Below are positions 41,918 through 51,100 of a DNA stretch of 64,000 bases, in pieces. How positions within the stretch are numbered: the first letter of the stretch is position 1; every line of letters starts with the position of its first letter. The notes beneath the pieces were generated by a model that saw only the letters and a program-made list of their open reading frames with translations, made no database searches and was not told the origin of the DNA. Source of the stretch: a virus. Made by a program: the position numbers and the translations under genes. The stretch is taken from positions 1 to 64,000 of the IMG/VR virus record IMGVR_UViG_3300031787_000083; one strand, 5' to 3'.

Positions 41918-44629
41918 TTAGAGGTTTTTTAGAGCTTTTACAATTGAGCTATTTCTAGCTTTTGTTTTACCACCATTCTTTTGCGTTCCCATAAAACTAT
42001 CTAGTTCATCAAGAGAAGGTTTTTGAGAGCTACTTGCCTTTCTAGTTGCAACTCTACGTCCTGCTGCATTGAAAAGATCTTCATAACCTTCTTCTAGTTG
42101 CCCAGAACTCTGTCCTCTACCAAATGGATTACCTGACGTGTTAAAGAACTGTAGGGCATTAGCATTGATTGCTCTACCCTTAGGATCAAATCTGAAGTTG
42201 TACATATTCTCTAGAACAGCCATCTTTCTATTAACAGCTCTTTGTTGTGCAGTCTTAGCAGCAATAGAACTCAATGCACTAAAGTTTCTCTCAGCAGTAT
42301 TAGATGCAGCTTCAGTTTGTCTTTCGTACTGTTTATCAAGGATTTGCAAGTTTCTAAGTTTAGCATCATTTAACAACGCTCTGTTCTTATCATAAACCTG
42401 CATTCTGTTTGCAGTATTCATTCTATCTCGTTCTCCTAGTAGTTGATTTTTAGCTTGTAATGTCTGAGCCATAATCATTGCCTGTGCAGCAGGATTAGCA
42501 CCAGCAGCTCTAATAGCAGCTCTTGATTGAGCATCAACTGCAGCAAGTTGATCATTAAAAGAAATATCAACAGGGCTGTCTAACATTGGTTGGAATGTCT
42601 GAGCCTGTACAGGTTGTAATTGATTGGTAGCCAATGCATAAAGTTCAGGATACAATTGATCTGGAGGTAACTGCTCATCTGCATTAGTAGGTCTTAAGAA
42701 AGGTTCTAGATTAGACAAAGCAGCAGGAGCATAATCTCCAAGAAACTTACCTGTTTTCTTTAATGCATTTAATACTTTACTACCTTTCTTAGGTGAGAAG
42801 AAATCACCTGGCATGTCTTCGATGCTAGGAGGATGAAATTTAGGGGTATTTGAAATTACAAAATCTGGCAAAGTCATTTGTGATTCTTCTTCAGGTACCC
42901 ATACATCTCCTTCCCAGTTTCCTCCTCCTTGAGCTTTTTGTACTCTAGTACCATACTTGGCAACCATGCTTGGGTCTGTTTCTTTTTCAAATTTACCTTC
43001 AGCTAATTTGTCATTCTTAACACCTAAATGCTTAGCTGTCTGATGAATAGCATCTTGTACAATACCTGCTTCTTTAATCTTATCAGCATTAATCTTTTGC
43101 CAAGCGTTAGCTCCTTGGAGCATAGCCTTTCCTGTATTTAAAGACAAATGATCAAATGCATTGTTCTCATCAGAGTTTTCAATTAAATTAACAGCTTTAC
43201 TAATTTTCTTTAATTGTTTAGCATCATTCTTAGCAATGTCAGCTATATATGTTTTAAACTTCATTCCTTTTGCTTTTGGATCTCCCATAAGATCTGCTAT
43301 GTTTTTATTGATTTTCATGTTGCCAAATACAACAAGGTTATCACTAGATCCACCATCTTTTAATTTAACAGCTGGTTCACCACCTTCTACTTCCACTTCA
43401 TTCTCACCATACTTAGTTTGAATACCACCATTGTCATGAGACGCACCTCTGAACATTCCTATCTCACCACCAGGTAAGTTAGGATTGTATGACATTGTTT
43501 CAAGGTATCCACCATCTCCTACTTCTAACTCACCACCCATTGCCATCTGTACTCCATTTTGAGCCATAGGCATATCAGGTCTACCAGTAAACATAGCTGC
43601 AGCACTAGGAGGTGTATACTCTTTTAAGTGTCCACCTGCACGTAACATGTCTGCATCATTAGGAGGTTGTAATAAGTCTTTTAACTTATGCTCACCAAAT
43701 GTAGCAATTACTTGTGGCTGCCAATCATTACTTACCCATCCACCATCTTCCATATATGCGTTGAGAGGACCTTGTGATCTGTTTTGTTGGAACCCAAGTT
43801 GACTTTGAGTCAAAGCCATTTTATCTTTCTGTGCTTGTAATGCTCTAGCATCCTTAGCACCACCTAATGCATTTCCTAATAGTTTACCAGCAAACTTACC
43901 TACAGCAGCTCCTGCAGGACCAAAGGCAGAACCAATAGATTCTCCTACAGCACTACCAATTTGTGCTTGACCTGAGTCTTGGAAGTATTCTCCAAACTCT
44001 GCTTTGTGCATATGGCCACCATGTTTAAATTGTTTGTATGTTTCTTGCAATGGTTCAAATCCAAGATCATTGTAGATATCATTAGGAGCATATGTATTCT
44101 GAATCTCAGTGGGGTTGCCACCAATCATTGTACCATTCTCAGCTAAGTAGTTTGTGCCTGATCCATAAGGATTACCTAATTGTCCAGGTTGTATTGGATT
44201 GTCCTCTTCTCTAACATAATTACGTTTAGGTTGCTCCATAGTTTGATTAGCTTGCAAAGCAAGTCCTGATAACTGAGCAGCTTGGTCAGCCTTTTTAATG
44301 TTTCTCTTTTGCTCAGCAATAGCACTAATTCCACCAGCAATTTTATCTAAATTATTAAGAGCACTCATACCAGCTGTTTGTGCACCAGCACCAAAACTCT
44401 CTGGTTTAGTAAATTTAAACTCAGGTGGTGTGGTTACTCCAGTTTGAGCAATAGGAGGGTTACCAAAGTCACTTAGTTGATGTAACTGTTTGTATACCAT
44501 AGACTTACCCATAGCAGCTTTCTTAAACTCTTTCTTATGAGCTTTCATAAATGCTTCTTCTGTTGGGTACTTCTTGTAGAATTCCTTTTCAGACTTAACT
44601 CCTGCAATCTTTAAGATTTGATCTTTCAT
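41918..44629 (-). CDS. Virion structural/cargo protein with GG-rich motifs
   Basis: 903 residues. The N-terminus (MKDQILKIAGVKSEKEFYKK) is helical. A Gly/Ala-rich region (about 222-255, SAVGESIGSAFGPAGAAVGK) could be membrane-active. The middle has SHDNGGIQTKYGENEVEVEG, a beta-type element seen in many phage structural proteins. Short peptides with paired glycines recur (FKHGGHM, MAMGGELEVGDGG, VQKAQGGGNW, QKNGGKTK). The C-terminal third is Ala/Gln-rich helix (AQSRAAIRAAGANPAAQAMI). I recognise no enzyme. Order between the hub-type protein and the polymerase suggests a cargo or ejection protein. Confidence 0.65.
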   Translation of the reverse strand: MKDQILKIAGVKSEKEFYKKYPTEEAFMKAHKKEFKKAAMGKSMVYKQLHQLSDFGNPPIAQTGVTTPPEFKFTKPESFGAGAQTAGMSALNNLDKIAGGISAIAEQKRNIKKADQAAQLSGLALQANQTMEQPKRNYVREEDNPIQPGQLGNPYGSGTNYLAENGTMIGGNPTEIQNTYAPNDIYNDLGFEPLQETYKQFKHGGHMHKAEFGEYFQDSGQAQIGSAVGESIGSAFGPAGAAVGKFAGKLLGNALGGAKDARALQAQKDKMALTQSQLGFQQNRSQGPLNAYMEDGGWVSNDWQPQVIATFGEHKLKDLLQPPNDADMLRAGGHLKEYTPPSAAAMFTGRPDMPMAQNGVQMAMGGELEVGDGGYLETMSYNPNLPGGEIGMFRGASHDNGGIQTKYGENEVEVEGGEPAVKLKDGGSSDNLVVFGNMKINKNIADLMGDPKAKGMKFKTYIADIAKNDAKQLKKISKAVNLIENSDENNAFDHLSLNTGKAMLQGANAWQKINADKIKEAGIVQDAIHQTAKHLGVKNDKLAEGKFEKETDPSMVAKYGTRVQKAQGGGNWEGDVWVPEEESQMTLPDFVISNTPKFHPPSIEDMPGDFFSPKKGSKVLNALKKTGKFLGDYAPAALSNLEPFLRPTNADEQLPPDQLYPELYALATNQLQPVQAQTFQPMLDSPVDISFNDQLAAVDAQSRAAIRAAGANPAAQAMIMAQTLQAKNQLLGERDRMNTANRMQVYDKNRALLNDAKLRNLQILDKQYERQTEAASNTAERNFSALSSIAAKTAQQRAVNRKMAVLENMYNFRFDPKGRAINANALQFFNTSGNPFGRGQSSGQLEEGYEDLFNAAGRRVATRKASSSQKPSLDELDSFMGTQKNGGKTKARNSSIVKALKNL

Positions 44630-44649
44630 ATCAAACGTTTATATGTGGT

Positions 44650-47280
44650 TTATTTATATTTATTTAGCCAGCCACCTTTTGGATATTCAGTGACATAATC
44701 TCCATCAAATTTATAATTCTTTCCTGGTTTCATCAACTTTTTGTCACCAGTATTACTTACACCTAGTACATCATAGTTAACACCTTTCATGGTGATATCA
44801 TTGCCTGGGATGATAGTTGTTTTTCCTGGGTGTGCCCATTGTCCCATTGGGTCTACAATCTGTCCACCATTCTTCCAGTTCTTAATTGTCTTATATTTGT
44901 TCACCATTACATCTATATCAAAAAGATTACCAGCTTCCATAACTTGTCTTTTGAAATCAGGTGATTTAAACTCTTCAAATGATATTGGATTTCCTTTATA
45001 CTTTATATAAGGCATTGGTAACTCTGATCCTGTATACTCATTGATTGTTTTATAAGTTCTCTCAAGTTTTGGAAATTGATCAATTATCTCAGTATACCAA
45101 GCATCTGGAGAAAAGCTAGAACGAGTAATTTGGTTTAATGAAGACATTCGTGTTAATGGTTCAATTTGTATTCTACCTGGTTGACCACTACTTAACTTAG
45201 CAACACGTGTGTTTAATAATGGCTGAGAGTGGATACTTGTACTTATTGGTTCTATACGTGCTTTTTCAGGTAGGTGACTAAATACAATGTTCATTTGTTT
45301 AGAGCTACTCTTAGGGTCTCTATTAAAGAAACTTACATCTCTTACATCTACATATGGGTCTCCTGGATATTGTCTAGTTTTGATTTGTATATGTTGCGAA
45401 GGAGATTTTGCATCAGCTATATCATAAGTTCTTAATATTCGACCAGATTCATAAGCTTCTATGCTTTCACGTATATTGTGACCTTCAGGATGTTTAGTTA
45501 CAAATTCACCTGATTGATCACCTTGACCAATACGAAACTTATCAGCTTCCCATTGTTTCTCAACAGGTAATGCTGCAGCAGGAGGAGCTGGAGCTGGAGC
45601 AACTAAATCATCTTCACTTATAAAGTCCAAATCAATTACTGATGGTTCTGTGTCTATATCTCTAAGAGCTCTTTGCAAACTCTCACTCATTGGTTGAGGA
45701 GCAGGAGCAGGAGTTATACTTGTTGAACTTCCACCTCTAATTCTTTGCAAAAGATCATCTGCAGCTATTTGTAAATTAGATTGAAGTTCTCTATCAACAG
45801 GAAATTGACTGCGTACAGCAGCTAACTCTTCTTCAGTAGGAATTCTTTGTGTAACAGGTCTAGGGTTTCTTTGATAATATTCTTCAATAGGATCAAGTTC
45901 AAGAGTGCTAGGTGCTGGAGGAGTTACTTCAGAAGGTCTTCTATAATATCTATTAGCTTCTGCTGTATTCCAAGCAAGAAGTTCTTCATCTGTAGGAAAC
46001 TGATAAGGAACTCTTGAGCTTTGGCTTCCTTGTGTCACTGCATTATTAAGTCTTTGTTGACGTATTGCATTTAACTCTAGGTTAGTTGGTTGAACTGTAG
46101 GTCTTGGACCTTTACCAATAAACCCTGCAGTTTGTACATTGTAACCAAGGTTATCGATTGCTCCTCTAGAAAAACGTTGAGCTTTCATAGCACTTCCTAA
46201 TGGATCAAGACCCATTGCTCCTAGTCCTGCAGTCATTGCCAATGTTGCAGCAACACCTTCAGGACTTCTTGCAGCAACTGATTCTCCAAGTGCATCTGCT
46301 AATCCTCCCACTGTATATGCAGGGTTTATGTATTCATCAAACATTTCTCCCAATCCACCAACACTTTCAGGAAATAATCTAGCTTTTTCTGCTATATTAA
46401 AACTACCAGGAACATTTACATCTCCTTTTGTTGTTCTCCTAGCTGCTCTCTCATCTAATATTTGCTTATTGCGTTCTTCAGTTCTTTTTTGAGTTTCTTT
46501 ATTTATCCTAGCATTCTCTTCTTGCTCTTTCTTAGTAAGAACTTTTACAGGAGCAGCCACTCGTGTAGCATCTGATGGAGCTTTCTCTTCTTTAAACCTG
46601 TCCATGATTAAACCATTCTGACTAATAGTCTTAGGAGTGAAGTCTAGCCCTTCTTGGTAAAACTTCATCTCTTGTCCATTCTGTGCAGAAGCTTTTGTCT
46701 TTTTAGCATATTTACCATTGCTAGGAGCAGGATCAATTGTACGTGCGTACGTGAATCCTACAGCACCTGGGATACCACCACCCATAGCCATATCTCCCCA
46801 TCTCTTAAGTGGTGTAGGAATAGGTTTTCCTTTTTCTACATATGGATGTCTAATCTCTTGTTCCCACTTCTCAGCTTCTTGCCATGTTTTAAATGGACCA
46901 CCAAGATGTTCTCCTGTCTTCTTATATTCAGCAATAGGATCTTTTAGTTTCTTACCACCTTTAAATGAAGGAATTAAATAAGCTGGTTCTCCATCTTCTC
47001 CTCCTATAGACATAGCTAATTCAGTGCTAGGAGTGTTATATGGTATTACATATCCTTTTGGTAATTTAGGACTAGTAGGTTGTAAGAAACCACCATTCTG
47101 AAATTGTCCACCCCATGCAGGAGAATAGTTTCTACCTTTAATATTATAACCTAGTCCTACAAAGTCAGGACCTACAGACGCTTGTACGTTGTTAGGATTA
47201 GCTTTCTTACCATAGTTATCCTTGGTCTTCTTCTTTAAGACCATTCCTCCTTGTTCGTATTTATCTAACCAATTTGCCAT
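44650..47280 (-). CDS. Virion cargo-type protein with terminal WL(D/N)KY motifs
   Basis: 876 residues. It starts MANWLDKYEQGG and ends with KGGWLNKYK, so the same short motif stands at both termini. The first 200 residues are Gly/Pro-rich with QNGGFLQP and MAMGGGIPGA. Residues about 255-300 are a charged helix (KKEQEENARINKETQKRTEE), followed by a hydrophobic Ala/Gly stretch (GVAATLAMTAGLGAMG). The central part is Pro-rich and variable, and a globular domain lies at about 575-760. The function is not recognised. The location and shared GG peptides link it with the preceding 903-residue protein. Confidence 0.6.
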   Translation of the reverse strand: MANWLDKYEQGGMVLKKKTKDNYGKKANPNNVQASVGPDFVGLGYNIKGRNYSPAWGGQFQNGGFLQPTSPKLPKGYVIPYNTPSTELAMSIGGEDGEPAYLIPSFKGGKKLKDPIAEYKKTGEHLGGPFKTWQEAEKWEQEIRHPYVEKGKPIPTPLKRWGDMAMGGGIPGAVGFTYARTIDPAPSNGKYAKKTKASAQNGQEMKFYQEGLDFTPKTISQNGLIMDRFKEEKAPSDATRVAAPVKVLTKKEQEENARINKETQKRTEERNKQILDERAARRTTKGDVNVPGSFNIAEKARLFPESVGGLGEMFDEYINPAYTVGGLADALGESVAARSPEGVAATLAMTAGLGAMGLDPLGSAMKAQRFSRGAIDNLGYNVQTAGFIGKGPRPTVQPTNLELNAIRQQRLNNAVTQGSQSSRVPYQFPTDEELLAWNTAEANRYYRRPSEVTPPAPSTLELDPIEEYYQRNPRPVTQRIPTEEELAAVRSQFPVDRELQSNLQIAADDLLQRIRGGSSTSITPAPAPQPMSESLQRALRDIDTEPSVIDLDFISEDDLVAPAPAPPAAALPVEKQWEADKFRIGQGDQSGEFVTKHPEGHNIRESIEAYESGRILRTYDIADAKSPSQHIQIKTRQYPGDPYVDVRDVSFFNRDPKSSSKQMNIVFSHLPEKARIEPISTSIHSQPLLNTRVAKLSSGQPGRIQIEPLTRMSSLNQITRSSFSPDAWYTEIIDQFPKLERTYKTINEYTGSELPMPYIKYKGNPISFEEFKSPDFKRQVMEAGNLFDIDVMVNKYKTIKNWKNGGQIVDPMGQWAHPGKTTIIPGNDITMKGVNYDVLGVSNTGDKKLMKPGKNYKFDGDYVTEYPKGGWLNKYK

Positions 47281-48149
47281 TATTTGTAAGAGATTTGAGC
47301 AGGTGTAATAATGAATTGAGAAACTATATGAGCTTCAGAACTGTTATCAAGTATGTGTCTCACCTTGAGGTCTTTAGCTCTCAATGGTTCTTTCTTAAAT
47401 GATCTCTTTCCATAATCCATATTTGGTTGATTTACAATCTTATCTATAGATAAAGACTCACAACTTGTCATGAATAAAGGTATAGATTTGTTCTTAACAA
47501 GACTCCAGAATGTATTGTATTGATAGAAGTTATCACTCTTTGTATACATAATGGTTTTACTATTAGTATTGTACATAGGGTAGGTTAAGTATGCACTTAG
47601 GTTGTTGATAGGCTTTGGTACCAATTCTAATACACCTGTAGACTGTTGTCCATTGTATAGAACAGCTTTGTTAAACCATTGATTATCAACTTCTATCCTA
47701 GCATTGTCATTGAACACACCATCTGGAATAGGTAGATAGTTGTACACTTTACTGTAGTCTTTCACGTTTTGTAATATCTCATCATAGCTTTGGTAGCTAA
47801 AAGGATATTCAATTATATATGGTTCTATATTACCATAGAACTTATTATAGTTTTGTACATCTGTCAGATGTCTCCAAATAGATCCTGTGTTACATGTTGT
47901 ATATGTCAAAGCTGCAAGCTCCTCTTTAGTAGCTGTGCCAATTGAAACCTCTATAAAGATTCCATTGCACTTGCCTGCAGATGTTATAATAACACTCTCA
48001 ATAGAGTCATCAACACTAACAGTATAACCATCAATTAAGTTTTGCTTGGTTATATTGGTGCCTAGAACATTGCCTTCATTATCAGAGATATTGAAAGGTC
48101 CAGTTCTACCACCAGAGCATGTTAATCTTATTATTACTGTCTTTGCCAT
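47280..48149 (-). CDS. Structural protein with N-terminal GPFNI domain
   Basis: 289 residues. The first 75 residues (VIIRLTCSGGRTGPFNISDN, then NLIDGYTVSVDDSIESVIIT, then AGKCNG) are clearly related to the start of the protein at 56969-57508 (LITLTLAGADTGPFNIYSDS, LLAGYSLAGVPNDATIIRV, TGTC). The rest is rich in Tyr and Asn (NVKDYSKVYNYLPIPDG) and may be a small folded virion domain. Its ATG lies 12 nt after the large hub-type gene, and it overlaps the next gene by one base (TAATG). It is probably a tail or fibre component; the exact role is unknown. Confidence 0.6.
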   Translation of the reverse strand: MAKTVIIRLTCSGGRTGPFNISDNEGNVLGTNITKQNLIDGYTVSVDDSIESVIITSAGKCNGIFIEVSIGTATKEELAALTYTTCNTGSIWRHLTDVQNYNKFYGNIEPYIIEYPFSYQSYDEILQNVKDYSKVYNYLPIPDGVFNDNARIEVDNQWFNKAVLYNGQQSTGVLELVPKPINNLSAYLTYPMYNTNSKTIMYTKSDNFYQYNTFWSLVKNKSIPLFMTSCESLSIDKIVNQPNMDYGKRSFKKEPLRAKDLKVRHILDNSSEAHIVSQFIITPAQISYK

Positions 48150-48160
48150 TTATCTTATGT

Positions 48161-51100
48161 TTAAATACAATCTGTACAATTTGCTGTTCCAGATAACTCA
48201 CATCCTGGTGGTGGTGGAGTAGTAGTTGTTGTTGTGGTTGTACTAGTAGATGTACTAGTAGTAGTTGTTGTAGTTGTTGGTACAGGACAGTTAACAAAGT
48301 TTCCTCCACTAGCATTAAGATTAAAATATACTATTGTATATGCACTTATTGATGGAATTATGAAAGGATTTGATTTGCCACAAAGAGATGTAAAATCTCC
48401 ACTAGATGCACCTGTTCCATATTGAATATCATTACCAGATGTATCAGTTATAGCAAGATACACTGTAACTCCTCCATTAAATATTGTACCAGCAAAATTA
48501 TCATAAAGTGGATAATCACTAATTGGGAATGTACTTGTTATCCATAGTGTCCAAGTTGCACCAAAGTCTGTACTATACCATAACTGTATTAATTGTCCAG
48601 TATTAGAAAATTCTGATATTCTCCAATCAACATTGTAGAAAACACTTGATGTTGTAGTGGTAGTTGTGGTTGGTGTAGCAGTGGTTGTGGTAGTTGTAGT
48701 GCTTGTACTACTAGATGTTGTAGTTGTAGTAGTGATTCCACAATCTATACACTCTGCTGTACCAGACAAGTTACAATATAAAATTGTTGTGGTAGTAGTT
48801 GTAGTGGTTGGAGAAGGAATCTCTGTAACTGCCACTGCTGTGATATCACAACCTTCATTTAATCCAGAATAGAAGAAGTTATTTTCTCCTATATAGAAGT
48901 TAGGAATGTATGTATGGAAACTTACCCAACTCTTAGTGTTTAGGTTAAATGAAGCAGTCCATGATTTGTTACAGAAGTATTCTAAGTCTGTTACATTTAT
49001 AAACCTCTTCACTGATGTATTACCAGCAGTTGGTTGGTTTACATAAAACTCTTTAGCCACTTCATCATAGAATATTTCTTTTCCTGGTTGAGGAATATAG
49101 TCTAGTTTAGTGATGATGATTCTTTCAAACTTGCTGTCAAATACACCATGTAATCCAATACCCTTGAAGTGATTATCTGTATCAATATTAGGAAAATACC
49201 TTAATATTTCAAATGATAAATGGTCTGTAAAGAATCTATTTAACCCAGAACCAAAGCCTGATATATCTGTTGCTTGGGTGCCTTGGATTAAGAATATCTG
49301 TCCTCTCTTGGCATCTACAGTAACTTGACCTTGTGGTATTCTAAGTAACATCTTGTTCTGACATCCTACATATCCAAGGTCTGTTTCTGCAAAGTCAATT
49401 GGAGGTGTATTGCCAAATAAATCACCACCTCCTAAATATGCAGCCTGAGGATTGCTTGTGTCAATAGTTAATAAGTTATTGTATAACAATGTCTTATTCT
49501 CAAATCTAGCTAAGGTTGCTCTGTTCTGTATACCATCTAGAGATACTAAGTTACCATAGTTTTGAGGGAAGTCAAAGAAGTTCACTGGACGATATATCAA
49601 CCAGCTATTTATTCTGTTATCAGAATAGCTTTCTTGTCTATCAGAGTATATTGCTCTGAATGGAAAATGGGTGTAGCATAATTGCTGTACCCAATCTGCA
49701 GGCAAATGAGAGAAGAAGTTCTCTACGTTTTGCTTAGTGAATGTTGTATTGTAATAGTAAGTGTTATCAAATGCAATAGGCACTCTACTTTCTTGGAACC
49801 ATTGGTCAGGAATACCTGAGCTCACATGTGGGTAGAAGTCACCCTCCAAGTTGTTGAATGCTTGACGTAAGTCTACATTGATAGAACTCTCTACATAGTA
49901 ATAAGGAATACCATATGCAAACAAATACATTTTGCCACCATATGTGTAGTTCAAAGAACCAGCCACCACTGTTCCTGGAGGAGGTGTTGTAGATGTAGTT
50001 GTTGTACTAGTTGATGTTTGTACAATATTATCATTAGGACAATCAAAATAATGTGCTTTGGTAGATATGATGTTCTTCATCAATGTACCACCCACATAGT
50101 AGTCTGATAGGATAGATCTAGCTGAGTGCCAGTATTGTGGGTAAGCCACATTACCAATCTCATCATAGTAAATGTCACTGTCATCAGGAGCATTCACTCT
50201 ATTATCAATAAAGAATGGAAGTTTAGTTTTGAATCCAAACTTACCAATGAATGTATCACCACCAAAGATAACCTCAGGATCATTTGCAGGGAGAGCATTA
50301 AATATTCTTTGGAATCCTGTATCAATTGTTTGATATGAATATATCTGTCCCCACTGTCCATTATTGATTGTCTTGATTGAACCATAATATGAAACAACCT
50401 TTATATCTTCTTGAGCCTCAGGACTAGCACAGTTATCTACTTGTGAAATTGTAAATCTTGAAGTATCACTAATTTGACTTACACCTGCTACAACAAGATT
50501 TGGTGTTTTGTTAGGATATGGTAAAGCTGGTACAGCTCCCACTCCAGTTCTTGTTTCAATACTCTTGGTATATACTGATGATTCTCTGTTCCAGTTGTTG
50601 ATGTCATAGTTATCTCCCACAGATTGAACACCTGGGAAAATGTACTGTGACTTATCAAGTTGTCTTTGCTTAACTCCTTGATCATTAGGAATATCTACAC
50701 TATAGTCATAGCTAGATCTAGAATTAAAAGAATATGCAAAGTTTTGTCTACTGATACCATTTATATAGATCTGTAGATATGTTTGATATGCTGTGAAGAA
50801 TGCTGAAGCATTAAATCCTCCTAGGTCAGCTATTGCTTTACTAGAGTTCAAAGCACTGATTTGTGTTTGCTCAGTGAGAAGTTTGTACATAGCATGCTTC
50901 TCCACTTTAACAAAGTGGGCCCTACCAGCACCAAACAATACACTCTCTAGCTTAAGAACATTACCTAATGTAGGTTGTCCAAAAGATGTTTCAGGTGAGT
51001 TAAACACCTGTCTGTATGGTGATTCATTATTATTAAACCCATCTAGCTTTTGAGGATAGCAGGCAAGGTTTTCATTAGTGTTAGCAGCAACAATAGTAAA

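Noticed and set aside
48106-48872. Frames coding poly-Val or poly-Leu/Gln opposite or beside the Thr linkers
   Set aside because: Shadows of the ACN repeats of the hub-type gene.
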